From contig NZ_JBNXUO010000001.1 of assembly GCF_050563535.1 (NCBI RefSeq), forward strand, positions 1 to 64,000: DNA of 64,000 nt. Direction: 5' to 3'. The stretch comes from Falsiroseomonas sp050563535. GTDB lineage: Bacteria; Pseudomonadota; Alphaproteobacteria; Acetobacterales; Acetobacteraceae. Under the pieces are notes generated by a model, which worked only from the letters and a program-made list of their open reading frames with translations, ran no database searches and had not been told where the DNA came from. Made by a program: the position numbers and the translations under genes. This document shows positions 43,798 through 52,704 of this stretch, in pieces (position 1 is the first letter of the stretch; every line of letters begins with the position of its first letter).

Positions 43798-44586
43798 ATG
43801 ACCACGACTGCCATCGAACTCTCGGTCGAGGACGGCGTCGCCACGCTGCGCCTGAACCGGCCCGAGGTCCGCAACGCGATCGACGACGCCACCCGCGGCG
43901 CGATGATCGACGCCCTGGAAGCCGCGGCGGGCGACCCCGCCGTGCGGGCGCTGGTCGTCACCGGCGCGGGCAGCGCCTTCTGCGCGGGCGGTGACGTGCG
44001 GGGCATGAAGCAGCGCCTCTCCGCCCCGCCCGAGGATGTCGCCATCAACGGCTGGCGGCGGCAGGCGCGGACGCACCGCGCGGTGTCGCTGCTGCACCTG
44101 TTCCCGAAGCCCACCATCGCCGCGGTGAACGGCGCGGCCGCCGGGCTCGGCTGCGACGTCGCGCTGGCCTGCGACTTCATCATGGCCGGCGAGGCCGCGC
44201 ATTTCACGATGAGCTTCATCGCCCGGGGCCTGATTCCCGACGGCGGCGGCATGTATTTCCTGCCGCGCCGCGTGGGCCTGGCGCGCGCGAAGGAACTCGT
44301 CTTCAGCGGCCGCCGCGTCGCCGCGCAGGAAGCGGTGGCGATCGGCCTCGCGGACCGCGTGGTGCCGGATGCGGACCTTCCCGCCGCCGCCCATGGCTGG
44401 GCGCGGGAACTGTCCGCCGGCTCCCCCGCCGCGCTGGCGCTGGCGAAATCCGTGCTCGACCGCTCGCTCGAGATGGGGTTCGAGGCGGTGCTCGCGGAAG
44501 GGTCGAAGGCGCAGGCCATCTGCTACACGACGGCCGAGCACCGCGCCTCCGTCGCCGCCTTCCTGGAGCGTTCGGCGAAGCGATGA
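43798..44586 (+). CDS. Enoyl-CoA hydratase/isomerase-family protein, PaaG-like active site
   Basis: A 262-residue crotonase. Oxyanion segments are CAGGDVRGMK and NGAAAGLGCD. Neither catalytic Glu of the hydratases is kept: the first is Asp (GLGCDVAL) and the second Phe (FTMSFIARG). The FTMSFIARGLIPDGGGMYFLP stretch (read in part) matches PaaG-type isomerases, where the Asp in LIPD acts. It is thus more likely an isomerase than a hydratase. It is followed by an ADP-forming acyl-CoA synthetase with ATGA overlap. Confidence 0.85.
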   Translation: MTTTAIELSVEDGVATLRLNRPEVRNAIDDATRGAMIDALEAAAGDPAVRALVVTGAGSAFCAGGDVRGMKQRLSAPPEDVAINGWRRQARTHRAVSLLHLFPKPTIAAVNGAAAGLGCDVALACDFIMAGEAAHFTMSFIARGLIPDGGGMYFLPRRVGLARAKELVFSGRRVAAQEAVAIGLADRVVPDADLPAAAHGWARELSAGSPAALALAKSVLDRSLEMGFEAVLAEGSKAQAICYTTAEHRASVAAFLERSAKR

Positions 44587-46643
44587 CCGCGATCGGGAAG
44601 CTGCTGCGCCCGCGCAGCGTCGCCGTCGTCGGCGCCTCGGCCGACCCGACCCGCACGGGCGGCCGCCCGGTGGGCTACCTCCAGCGCCACGGCTTCGCGG
44701 GCGAGATCTGGCCGGTGAACCCCCGCGCGGCCGAGATCTCCGGCCTGCGCTGCTTCCCGGACGTGGCGAGCCTGCCGGGCGCGCCGGATGTGGGGATCGT
44801 GCTGGTCGGGCCGGACCGCGCCGAGGCCGCGGTTCGCGACCTCGCGGCGCGGGGCGCGGCGGCGGCCATCGTGCTGGCCGGCGGCTTCGCCGAGACGGGG
44901 GGCGAGGGCGTGTCGCGCCAGGCGGCGCTGCGCGCGGCGGCGGGGGGGATGCGGCTGCTCGGGCCGAACACGATCGGGCTCGTGAACCTCGCCGACGGGA
45001 TCGTGCTCTCGGCCTCCGGTGCGCTGGAGGTCGGGGACCTGCCGCGCGGGCGCATCTCGCTCGTCTCGCAGTCGGGCGGCATCCTGGGCGCGGTGCTGTC
45101 GCGCGGCGCGGCGCGGGGCATCGGCTATGCGCGGCTGGTCTCCACCGGGAACGAGGCCGATCTCGACATTGCCGACCTGCTCGACCACCTGGCGGGGGAC
45201 GAGGCGACGGATGTCGTCGCGCTCTACCTCGAAGGGCTGCGCCGGCCGGATGCGTTCCGCGCCGCCGCAAGGCGGGCAGTGGCGGCCGGCAAGCGCATCG
45301 TCGCCTTCAAGGTCGGCCGGTCCGAGGCGGGGGCGAGCGCCGCCATCTCCCACACCGGGGCGCTGTCGGGCGAGGACCGGATGTACGAGGCGCTGTTCCG
45401 CCAGCTCGGCATCATCCGGGCGGAACGCTTCTCGGACCTGCTCGACATCCCCGCCGCGCTGGCCGCGGGGCGACGCGCGCGCGGGCGGCGGGTTGCGGTG
45501 CTGACCTCGACCGGCGGTGCAGGCGCGCTGCTGGCCGACGCCTTCGGCCTTGCAGGGTTCGAGTTGCCGCCGCCGGACCCGGCCACGGCCGCACGGCTGG
45601 CCGCCGTGACGGGCGAGGCGGCGGTGGCCAATCCGCTCGACCTGACGCTGGCCGGGCTGAAGCCCGAGGTGATGCGCGGGACGATGCAGGCGCTGCTCGA
45701 CGGCCCGGAGTACGACGCGCTGGCGGTGGTGGTCGGCTCCTCCTCGCTCGCGCAGCCGCGGCTGGCGGCGGATGCGATCGCGGCGTGCATGGCGGGCAGC
45801 GACAAGCCGGTGATCGCCTTCGTCAGCCCGCATGCGCCGGCGGTGCTGGCCGCGCTCAACGGCGGGGGCATCCCGGCGGTGACGGAACCCGAATCGGCCG
45901 CCGCCGTGCTCGGCGCGCTGGCGCGGCCCGCCCCCATGGGGGCGCCGGCCGCCACCCCGGCCGCAGCCCCGCCGGCGGGTCTGCCCTCCGGGCCGCTGGA
46001 CGAGGCGGAGGCGAAGGCCCTGTTCGCCCGCTTCGGCATCCCGTCCGTGCGGGAAGTGGCGGCGCCGGACCCCGCGGCGGCGGGGGCTGCCGCAGCGGAA
46101 CTCGGCGGGACGGTGGTGCTGAAGGCGCTGTCGCGCCACCTCGCCCACAAGAGCGAGGCAGGCGGCGTGAAGCTCGGCCTGGCACCGGGGGATGTCGCGG
46201 CCGAGGCCGCGGCGATGCTCGCCCGCGTCGAGGCCGCGACAGGCCGCGTGCCGGATGGGCTGCTGGTGCAGGAACAGCTGCGCGGCGGGGTGGAGGTGAT
46301 CCTGGGCCTGGTGCGGGACGAGGCGATCGGCACCGCCGTGCTGCTCGGCCTCGGCGGGGTGATGGCGGAGGTCCTTGCCGACACCTCGCTGCGGCTGCTG
46401 CCGATCGGGCGGGCGGATGCGGAGGCGATGGTGGCGGAGCTGCGCGGCCGCCGCCTGCTGGACGGCTTCCGCGGCGCGCCCGCGGCCGATGTTCCGGCGC
46501 TGGTGGATGCGGTGCTGCGCTTCGCCGCGATGGCCGGGGCGCTCGGCCCCCGCCTGCGGGAGGCGGAGATCAACCCGCTCTTCGTCCTGCCCCGCGGGCA
46601 GGGCGTGCGCGCCGCCGACGGGCTTGCGGTGCTGGCGGAATAG
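44583..46643 (+). CDS. ADP-forming acyl-CoA synthetase (NDP-forming, single-chain)
   Basis: A 686-residue fused protein: CoA-binding domain (about 5-135), CoA-ligase domain (about 150-445) and ATP-grasp domain (about 470-686). The phospho-His257 is in AISHTGAL. ATP-grasp features include SGPLDEAEAKALFARFGIP (start of the grasp) and VVLKALSRHLAHKSEAGGV. Such enzymes interconvert acyl-CoA plus ADP/Pi with acid plus ATP, making or conserving energy. Last gene of the LysR-linked rightward cluster; a hairpin follows. Confidence 0.92.
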   Translation: MTAIGKLLRPRSVAVVGASADPTRTGGRPVGYLQRHGFAGEIWPVNPRAAEISGLRCFPDVASLPGAPDVGIVLVGPDRAEAAVRDLAARGAAAAIVLAGGFAETGGEGVSRQAALRAAAGGMRLLGPNTIGLVNLADGIVLSASGALEVGDLPRGRISLVSQSGGILGAVLSRGAARGIGYARLVSTGNEADLDIADLLDHLAGDEATDVVALYLEGLRRPDAFRAAARRAVAAGKRIVAFKVGRSEAGASAAISHTGALSGEDRMYEALFRQLGIIRAERFSDLLDIPAALAAGRRARGRRVAVLTSTGGAGALLADAFGLAGFELPPPDPATAARLAAVTGEAAVANPLDLTLAGLKPEVMRGTMQALLDGPEYDALAVVVGSSSLAQPRLAADAIAACMAGSDKPVIAFVSPHAPAVLAALNGGGIPAVTEPESAAAVLGALARPAPMGAPAATPAAAPPAGLPSGPLDEAEAKALFARFGIPSVREVAAPDPAAAGAAAAELGGTVVLKALSRHLAHKSEAGGVKLGLAPGDVAAEAAAMLARVEAATGRVPDGLLVQEQLRGGVEVILGLVRDEAIGTAVLLGLGGVMAEVLADTSLRLLPIGRADAEAMVAELRGRRLLDGFRGAPAADVPALVDAVLRFAAMAGALGPRLREAEINPLFVLPRGQGVRAADGLAVLAE

Positions 46644-46652
46644 CGGCGGCGA

Positions 46653-46670
46653 GCCTGCCGGGCGGCAGGC
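46653..46670 (+). terminator. Hairpin after the ADP-forming synthetase
   Basis: GCCTGCC (46653-46659), loop GGGC, GGCAGGC (46664-46670): a perfect 7-bp GC stem starting nine bases after the stop codon. No T-tract follows, so it is a stem-type stop or mRNA end rather than a classical terminator. Confidence 0.5.
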
Positions 46671-46795
46671 GCGCCGGCCTCACGCCCGGCCCAGGAAGTC
46701 CCGACCTGCGGCCGCGAAGCCGGCCGAGCCGCCGAATGGCGGCCGCGGCAAGTGCCGCGAAGCCGAGCGCCGGAGGCGCGCTGGCGTTCGAGGCG

Positions 46796-46815
46796 TGAAG
46801 TGCGTCAGCACTTCA
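46796..46815. terminator. Hairpin between convergent synthetase and aldolase genes
   Basis: TGAAGTGC, loop GTCA, GCACTTCA: a perfect 8-bp stem with a 4-base loop, 11 bases past the leftward aldolase stop. It is less GC-rich than its surroundings and may serve both convergent transcripts. The 183-bp gap otherwise holds only short GC palindromes. Confidence 0.5.
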
Positions 46816-46826
46816 TCGGCGGGGCA

Positions 46827-47618
46827 TCAGCTGCGGAAATCCGGGTCGGTGCGGTCGAGCTGGCGCAGCAGGCCCGGCCATTCCAGCAGGCCGTAGCGGC
46901 GGGAATTCGGCGGGTCGTACATCGCGCAGGACTTCGCCACCACCTCGTCGGACGGCATCTCGAGCTCGGTGTTGCAGGCCATCGCCTGCAACTGCGCCTG
47001 GCAGGCGCGCTCCATGCCCCACATGGCGATGAAGGCCTCGGGCACGCTGTCGCCCATGGTCAGCAGGCCGTGGTTGCGCAGGATGCAGAAGTTCCGGCCG
47101 CCGATGCTGCGCGCCAGGCTCTCGCGCTCCGCCGGGTCGCGTTCCGGCCCGCGGAAGTCGTGGTAGGCGATGCGGCCGTAGAAGCGCGTGGCCGTCTGCG
47201 TCAGCGGCAGCAGACCGCATTTCAGCGAGGACACGGCCATGCCCGCGATGGTGTGCGTGTGCATGACCGCCTGCGCGTCGGGCCGGGCGCGGTAGATGCC
47301 GCTGTGGATGGTGAAGCCCGCGGGATGCAGGCCATAGGGCGTGTCGGGGCGATACAGGATGTCGCCCTCCACCGTCACCTTCAGCAGCGAGGAGGCGGTG
47401 ATCTCGCTGAACAGCATCCCGTTCGGGTTGATCAGGAACTGCCCCGGCGCGTCCGGCACCCGCGCGGTGATGTGGGTGTAGATCATGTCGGACATGCCGT
47501 AGCGGTCGCACAGCCGGTAGCAGGCCGCGAGGTCCACGCGGGCCTTCCACTCGGCCTCGCTGACGGAGCCCTGGATGGGGGCGATCTGCAGCCCCTGGAT
47601 GGCGGTCATCGTCGTCAC
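46827..47618 (-). CDS. Class II aldolase/adducin-family protein
   Basis: A 263-residue protein of the class II aldolase/adducin group (fuculose-phosphate aldolase, ribulose-phosphate 4-epimerase and decarboxylase relatives). Zinc ligands are seen as His120 and His122 (VMHTHTIAG), with the His of ILRNHGLL near 200. Substrate and reaction are not assigned; hydroxy-acid decarboxylases and aldolases both occur. It is the second gene after a Bug receptor, 10 bases downstream. Confidence 0.88.
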   Translation of the reverse strand: MTTMTAIQGLQIAPIQGSVSEAEWKARVDLAACYRLCDRYGMSDMIYTHITARVPDAPGQFLINPNGMLFSEITASSLLKVTVEGDILYRPDTPYGLHPAGFTIHSGIYRARPDAQAVMHTHTIAGMAVSSLKCGLLPLTQTATRFYGRIAYHDFRGPERDPAERESLARSIGGRNFCILRNHGLLTMGDSVPEAFIAMWGMERACQAQLQAMACNTELEMPSDEVVAKSCAMYDPPNSRRYGLLEWPGLLRQLDRTDPDFRS

Positions 47619-47628
47619 TCCCCTGCGG

Positions 47629-48609
47629 TCATTCGGGCCGGATGCCGGCAGCCTGGACCAGGCCGCGCCATTTCGCGATCTCCTCGTGCAGCCGGGCCGT
47701 CAGCACGGCGGGACCGTCGAGGCGGATGATGCCGGCCGCGGAGGCCAGGCGGTCCTTCAGCTGCGCGTCGTCGCGCATCAGCGCAAGCTCGGCGACCAGC
47801 CGGTCGCGCAGCGCCGGCGGCAGGCCCTTCGGCGCGTACATCGAGAAGAAGTTGGGCGCGGCGTAGCCCGGCACCTGCTCGGCGATGGCGGGGACGTCCG
47901 GCACCAGCGCCACGCGTTCGGCGGTGGTGACGCCGAGCAGCCGGCCGCGCCCCTGCTGGGCATGGGGCAGCACCTCGATCGAGCTGCCGAAGACCAGGTC
48001 GATCTCGCCGGAATAGATGGCGTTCACCGCCTGGCTGACGCCGCGATAGGGGACATGCGTCAGCTCGATCCCCGCCATCGCCGCGAACAGCGCCGTCGTC
48101 AGGTGGTTGGCGGAGCCGACGCCGCCGCTGCCATAGGTGAACCGCCCGGGATTGGCGCGCGCCTGCGCCAGCAGGTCGGCAAGGTTCGCGAAGCGCGATT
48201 CGTTGCGCACCAGCAGCCCCGCCGGCAGGTCGCAGACGATGCTCAGCGGCTCCAGGTCGCGGATCGGGTCGAAGTTCAGGTTGGGCTGCAGCGTCGGCAG
48301 GATGGAGATGGCGGCCGAGATGAACAGCAGCGTCGCCCCGTCCGGCGCCGCGCGCGCCACCGCCTGCGCGCCGAGCCCGCCGCCCGCGCCGGCCCGGTTC
48401 TCCACCACGAAGGTCGCGCCCAGCCGCTGGCTCAGCCGGTCGGCGATGATGCGGGCGGGGATGTCCTGGGGGCCGCCGGCCGCGAAGGGGATGATGATGC
48501 GCGCCTGGCGCACCGGCCAGGGCTCCGCCGCGCCCGGTGCCTGGGCCGCCGCGCGCCCCGCCCCCGCCGCCAGCGCGGCGGTGGCGGCGAGAATGTGCCT
48601 GCGTTGCAT
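47629..48609 (-). CDS. Bug/TctC-family receptor, paired with a class II aldolase
   Basis: A 326-residue periplasmic receptor with start ATG 48609 and GAGG upstream. The signal is RRHILAATAALAAGAGRAAAQA. Motifs: IIIPFAAGGPQDIPARIIADR, VVENRAGAGGGLG and HVPYRGVSQAVNAI. A 9-bp GC stem (48633-48661) stands ahead of the ribosome site. It lies between iclR and the aldolase on the same strand, so uptake and aldolase steps may be co-regulated. Confidence 0.9.
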   Translation of the reverse strand: MQRRHILAATAALAAGAGRAAAQAPGAAEPWPVRQARIIIPFAAGGPQDIPARIIADRLSQRLGATFVVENRAGAGGGLGAQAVARAAPDGATLLFISAAISILPTLQPNLNFDPIRDLEPLSIVCDLPAGLLVRNESRFANLADLLAQARANPGRFTYGSGGVGSANHLTTALFAAMAGIELTHVPYRGVSQAVNAIYSGEIDLVFGSSIEVLPHAQQGRGRLLGVTTAERVALVPDVPAIAEQVPGYAAPNFFSMYAPKGLPPALRDRLVAELALMRDDAQLKDRLASAAGIIRLDGPAVLTARLHEEIAKWRGLVQAAGIRPE

Positions 48610-48632
48610 CCGTTCCCTCGTTGCTTCTCGTT

Positions 48633-48661
48633 GTCCCGGCGCCCGGGGGCGTCGCCGGGAC
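48633..48661 (-). terminator. Strong 9-bp stem between iclR and the Bug gene
   Basis: GTCCCGGCG (48633-48641) and CGCCGGGAC (48653-48661) are perfect inverted copies around an 11-base loop. On the minus strand it lies 39 bases past the iclR stop and 23 bases before the Bug ATG. It could end iclR transcription or act as a leader stem on the Bug mRNA. No U-tract follows. Confidence 0.55.
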
Positions 48662-48700
48662 GTTCCCACGGGCCGGGGGCCTTCGCCAAGACGGACGCCG

Positions 48701-49447
48701 TCAGCCCCGGCGGTCGAGCAGGTCCGACACGCGGCGCGCCGCCGCGGCGCAGCGGAGCGCGAGTTCGCCGAGCCGCGCCGGCACCAGGCGGCTCGACGGG
48801 CCGGTGATGCAGAAGGCGCCCGCCACGCGGCCATCCGCACCGCGGATCGGCGCCGCCACCCCCGCCACCCCCACCTGCCATTCATCGGCCGACCGGGCGC
48901 AGCCCTCCTGCCGCACGCGCGCGAGCTCGGCGAGCAGGGCGTCGCGCGTCTGGACGCCATGGGGGGTGACCGGCGCGAAGCCCGCCGCGACGGCCTCGAC
49001 CACCTCGGGCGGCTGGAAAGCCAGCAGCGCGCGGCCGAGGGAGGAGCTGCACAGCGACACCCGCGCGCCGAGCGGCGAGAAGATCTGCAGCGGCTGGCGG
49101 CTGTCCACCTTGTCGATGATCAGCGCGTCGCGGTCCTGCACGATGCCGAGCAGCGTCGCCTCGCCCGTTGCCTCCGCCTCCGCCTCCAGCAGCGGGCGCG
49201 CGGCCTGGCGCAGGCCCATGCCGCGCACCACGCCGACCCCCATCTCCCACATCTTCACGGTCAGCGCGTAGCGGCCGGTCGCCGGGTCCTGCTCGGCGTA
49301 GCCATGGCGCACCAGCGTGTCCACCAGCCGGTACACGGTGCTCTTGTTCAGCTTCAGCTCCCGCCCGAGCTGGCTGACGCCGAGCGGCCCGCCGCCGCGG
49401 GCCATCGCCTCGATCAGCTGGAGCGCCTTCTCAACGGTGGCCGACAC
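48701..49447 (-). CDS. IclR-family transcriptional regulator
   Basis: A 248-residue regulator. The N-terminal winged HTH (about 1-62) reads SATVEKALQLIEAMA then LKLNKSTVYRLVDTLVRHGY. The C-terminal GAF-like effector domain (about 75-245) has the usual SSLGRALLA and GVAAPIRGADGRVAGAFCI segments. It diverges from the hydratase-CoA-transferase-SDR-BKACE operon and probably controls it. Effector unknown, likely a small organic acid. Confidence 0.9.
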   Translation of the reverse strand: MSATVEKALQLIEAMARGGGPLGVSQLGRELKLNKSTVYRLVDTLVRHGYAEQDPATGRYALTVKMWEMGVGVVRGMGLRQAARPLLEAEAEATGEATLLGIVQDRDALIIDKVDSRQPLQIFSPLGARVSLCSSSLGRALLAFQPPEVVEAVAAGFAPVTPHGVQTRDALLAELARVRQEGCARSADEWQVGVAGVAAPIRGADGRVAGAFCITGPSSRLVPARLGELALRCAAAARRVSDLLDRRG

Positions 49448-49580
49448 GCGGCCTCCCGGCGGCGGGCGTGGAGCGGGGCGGGGACAGCAACGGATTTCCT
49501 GTCATGCGGGGCCGGGAGGAAGGTGTTTCATCTATAGGCACGGTGTTGCGGGATTTCCAGCGCCGGATCATCATCGCCCC

Positions 49581-50420
49581 ATGACGCTGGATGCCCGCAG
49601 GCTCATGACCCTCGCCATCCCGGCGCGCAACCCGGCCTGGTCCGGGCGGGAGACGATGCTCTACGCCCTGGCCGTCGGCCTCGGGGCGGCGGAGGACGAC
49701 CTGCCCTTCGTGTTCGAGGACGGGCTGCGCGTGGTGCCGAGCATGGCGACCGCGCTGGCCTTCGACGATTCATGGCTCGACGCGGGCGGCATCGACCTGC
49801 GGCGGGTGGTGCATGGCGCGCTGGACCTGGACTTCGCCGCGCCCCTTCCCGCTTCGGGGGAAGCGGCGGTGGCGTCGCGGATCGTCGGGCTGGGCGACAA
49901 GGGCGCGGGCCGGGGTGGGCTGGTCTTCCAGGAAAGCGTGGTGTCGCTGGGCGGGGCGCCGGCCTCCACGGTGCGCTCCACCATCTTCGTGCGTGGCGCG
50001 GGCGGCTTCGGCGGCGGCGCCGGCACGCAGTTCGAGACCGCGCCGCTGCCCGCCCGCGCCCCGGACGAGGTGGCGGAGGTCGCGACGGCGGCGAACCAGG
50101 CGCTGCTGTTCCGCCTCCTCGGCGACCGCAACCCGCTGCACGCCGACCCCGCCGTGGCGCGCGCCGCCGGATTCGCGCGGCCCATCCTGCACGGCGCCTG
50201 CACCTTCGGCATCGCCTGCGCCGAGGTGCTGCGGCGCTTCTGCGGGCGCGATCCCGCGCGCCTGGCCCGCTTCGCCGCGCGCTTCGCCGGGCCGCTGCAT
50301 CCGGGGGAGACGCTGCGCTTCGACTTCTGGCGCGACGGGCCGCGCCTCGGCTTCCGGGCCGCCGCGGCGGGGCGCAACGCCCCCGTGCTCGACAACGGGT
50401 TCGCGGTGCTGGTGCCGTGA
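49581..50420 (+). CDS. MaoC-type (R)-specific enoyl-CoA hydratase, double hotdog
   Basis: A 279-residue double-hotdog protein, like peroxisomal hydratase 2. The C-terminal half has the hydratase 2 motif as RLLGDRNPLHADPAVA then GFARPILHGACTFG (about 186-215), with catalytic Asp and His in GDRNPLH. It adds water to trans-2-enoyl-CoA to give (R)-3-hydroxyacyl-CoA. ATG at 49581; the frame is open upstream by chance. It overlaps the next gene by GTGA. It opens the IclR-linked operon that ends with a beta-keto acid cleavage enzyme. Confidence 0.88.
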   Translation: MTLDARRLMTLAIPARNPAWSGRETMLYALAVGLGAAEDDLPFVFEDGLRVVPSMATALAFDDSWLDAGGIDLRRVVHGALDLDFAAPLPASGEAAVASRIVGLGDKGAGRGGLVFQESVVSLGGAPASTVRSTIFVRGAGGFGGGAGTQFETAPLPARAPDEVAEVATAANQALLFRLLGDRNPLHADPAVARAAGFARPILHGACTFGIACAEVLRRFCGRDPARLARFAARFAGPLHPGETLRFDFWRDGPRLGFRAAAAGRNAPVLDNGFAVLVP

Positions 50421-51190
50421 GCCAGCCGATGCCGCAGGAAGACCTCGCCGCGCTGGTCGCGCGGGTCCCGGACGGCGCGATGGTGGTGGTGCCGCCCAAC
50501 TACAGCGGCGTCGCCGTCGCGGCGACGCGGGCGCTGGCGGCGCGGGGCGTGCGCGGCCTGCACCTGCTCGCCAGCCCCTCCTCCGGCATCCAGGCGGACC
50601 TGCTGATCGCCGCAGGCTGCGTCGCGACGATGGAGGCCGCCGCCGTCAGCCTCGACGAGTTCGGCCCCGCGCCCGCCTTCACCGCGGCGGTGCGGGCGGG
50701 CACCATCCGCATGCTGGACAGCACCTGCCCGGCCATCCACGCCGCGCTGGGCGCGGCCGAGAAGGGGCTGCCCTTCATCCCGCTGCGCGGCCTGATCGGC
50801 AGCGACGTGCTGCGTCACCGCGCCGACTGGAAGGTGATCCAGAACCCCTTCGCCGGGACCGAGGACCCGATCGTGCTGCTGCCCGCGCTGCGGCCCGACA
50901 TCGCGCTGTTCCACGCCGTCGCTGCGGACCGCGAGGGGAATGTCCGGATCGGCCGCCGCCGGGAACTCGCCGTCATGGCCCATGCCGCGCGCCGGACGCT
51001 GGTGACGGTGGAGCGGATCGAGGAGGGGTGCTTCTTCGACCGGGAGGAGATCGTGGCCGGCGTGCTGCCCGCGCTCTACGTCACCGCGCTGTCGGTCGTG
51101 CCGCGCGGCGCGTGGCCGCTCGGCCTCGACGGGGAATACGACATCGACGCGGAGGCGATGCGCCGCCACGCGCGGGGGGACGCGCCGTGA
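50417..51190 (+). CDS. CoA-transferase family I subunit A-like (GctA/IpdA type)
   Basis: A 257-residue alpha subunit of the glutaconate CoA-transferase / IpdA group. GTG 50417 overlaps the previous stop; ATG 50429 is an alternative. It has the GctA-like ends GAMVVVPPNYSGVAVAATRALA and LLPALRPDIALFHAVAADREGNVRIGRRRE (both read in part). The two subunits are encoded by overlapping genes (GTGA). Whether it transfers CoA or hydrolyses a cyclic dione like IpdAB depends on the partner subunit. Confidence 0.82.
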   Translation: MSQPMPQEDLAALVARVPDGAMVVVPPNYSGVAVAATRALAARGVRGLHLLASPSSGIQADLLIAAGCVATMEAAAVSLDEFGPAPAFTAAVRAGTIRMLDSTCPAIHAALGAAEKGLPFIPLRGLIGSDVLRHRADWKVIQNPFAGTEDPIVLLPALRPDIALFHAVAADREGNVRIGRRRELAVMAHAARRTLVTVERIEEGCFFDREEIVAGVLPALYVTALSVVPRGAWPLGLDGEYDIDAEAMRRHARGDAP

Positions 51191-51903
51191 CGGACGCCGC
51201 GCTGCTCATCAGCCTGATCGCCGACCTGATCGGGGATGCGGAGCATGTCGCGACCGGCGCGCTGTCGCCCATCCCGACCGCGGCGGCGATGCTGGCGCGG
51301 CGACGCAGCGGCGGGCGGATGCGGGTGACGATCCTCGGGTCCCGCCGCAACAGCCGCTTCACCGACGGCGCGAAGGAGTTGTTCGACTGCGCCGCGCAGG
51401 GGCGCATCGACGTCTTCTTCCTGTCCGGCGCGCAGATCGACGGGGAGGCGAACATCAACCTGCTGGGCATCGGCGACCACCGCCGCCCGAAGGTCCGCTT
51501 CGCCGGCAGCTTCGGCTCGCCCTACCTCTACATGCTGGTGCCGCGCGTCATCCTGTTCCGGCTTGGCCATGACCGGCGCGCGCTGGTGCCGAAGGTGGAC
51601 TTCGTCAGCGCGCCGGGCTGGAGCCCCCCGCATGTCCACCGCCCCGGTGGGCCGCAGGCGCTGGTAACCGGGCGCTGCGTCTTCGACTGGCAGCGCGCGG
51701 CGCGCCGCTTCGCGCTGCGCAGCCTGCATCCGGGCGAAACGGCCGAAGGCGTGAGGGAAGCCACCGGCTTCGACTACGACGCCCCGGCTGCCCCGCCCGT
51801 CTCCCCCGTGCCCGACGCGGCGCTGCGCGAGGAGATCCGCGACCTGGTGCTGGACGAGGTGGCGGAAGCCTATCCCCGCTTCGCCGAGGAGTTCCGCATC
51901 TGA
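51187..51903 (+). CDS. CoA-transferase family I subunit B-like (GctB/IpdB type)
   Basis: A 238-residue beta subunit. GTG 51187 overlaps the alpha-subunit stop. The (S)ENG or ExG signature carrying the catalytic Glu of true family I transferases is not seen; the region reads ATGALSPIPTAAAML. IpdB, which lacks this Glu and hydrolyses a ring, is a possible relative. The GDHRRPKVRFAGSFGSPYLY segment (about 98-117) is family-typical. Its stop shares a base with the SDR start (TGATG). Confidence 0.8.
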   Translation: MTDAALLISLIADLIGDAEHVATGALSPIPTAAAMLARRRSGGRMRVTILGSRRNSRFTDGAKELFDCAAQGRIDVFFLSGAQIDGEANINLLGIGDHRRPKVRFAGSFGSPYLYMLVPRVILFRLGHDRRALVPKVDFVSAPGWSPPHVHRPGGPQALVTGRCVFDWQRAARRFALRSLHPGETAEGVREATGFDYDAPAAPPVSPVPDAALREEIRDLVLDEVAEAYPRFAEEFRI

Positions 51904-52697
51904 TGGAAAAACCCATGCAGCACAGCGACGACTGGCCCGGCAAGCGCGTCCTCGTCACCGCGGGGGCGGCGGGCATCGGGCTCTCGATCGCCCGCGCCTT
52001 CCACATGGCGGGTGCGAAGGTCTGGATCTGCGACGTGGCGGAGGATGCGCTGGCCGCCGCGGCGGGGGAACTTCCCGGCCTCGGCACCATGCGCTGCGAC
52101 GTGGCGGACGCGGCGCAGGTGGACGCCTTCGTGGCGGCCGCGGTGGACGCGATGGGCGGGCTCGACATCGTCATCAACAATGCCGGCATCGCCGGGCCGG
52201 CGGCGCCGGTCGAGGCGATCCCGCCCGAGGACTGGGCGCGCGTCATGGCGGTGAACGTCAACGGCCAGTTCCATGTCGCGCGCGCGACGGTGCCGCACCT
52301 GAAGGCGAATGGCTGGGGCGCGATGATCTGCATGGCGTCGGTGGCGGGGAAATACGCCTTCCCGCTGCGCACGCCCTATGCGGCGTCGAAGGCGGCGGTG
52401 ATCTCGCTCGCCCGCTCGCTCTCGGTGGAACTCGGCCCGCACCGCATCCGCGTGAACGCCATCGCGCCCGGCGTGGTGGCGGGGGAGCGCATCCGCCGCG
52501 TCTTCACCGACCGCGCCGCGACGCGCGGCATCACCTATGAGGAGATGGAGCAGGTCGCGCTCCGCGCCGTGTCGCTGAAGACGGCGGTGGAGCCGGAGGA
52601 GATCGCGGCGCTGGTGATGTTCCTCTGCGCGCCGACGGGCCGCGCCATCACCGGCCAGGTGCACAGCATCTGCGGCGGCCTGGAATACACGGAGTAG
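51903..52697 (+). CDS. Short-chain dehydrogenase/reductase
   Basis: A 264-residue classical SDR. Cofactor motif TAGAAGIG (19-26), NNAG (92-95), catalytic Ser146, Tyr159 and Lys163 (YAASK). Asp44 in WICDVAE at the end of beta-2 favours NAD over NADP. In an operon with an (R)-hydratase and a BKACE it may oxidise a 3-hydroxyacyl compound to the 3-keto form (inference). Confidence 0.88.
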   Translation: MEKPMQHSDDWPGKRVLVTAGAAGIGLSIARAFHMAGAKVWICDVAEDALAAAAGELPGLGTMRCDVADAAQVDAFVAAAVDAMGGLDIVINNAGIAGPAAPVEAIPPEDWARVMAVNVNGQFHVARATVPHLKANGWGAMICMASVAGKYAFPLRTPYAASKAAVISLARSLSVELGPHRIRVNAIAPGVVAGERIRRVFTDRAATRGITYEEMEQVALRAVSLKTAVEPEEIAALVMFLCAPTGRAITGQVHSICGGLEYTE

Positions 52698-52704
52698 GGA
52701 CGAC

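Noticed and set aside
46744..46757. GCGGCA-AG-TGCCGC palindrome as a terminator
   Set aside because: A two-base loop is too tight for a stable hairpin; palindromes of this size are common at this GC content.
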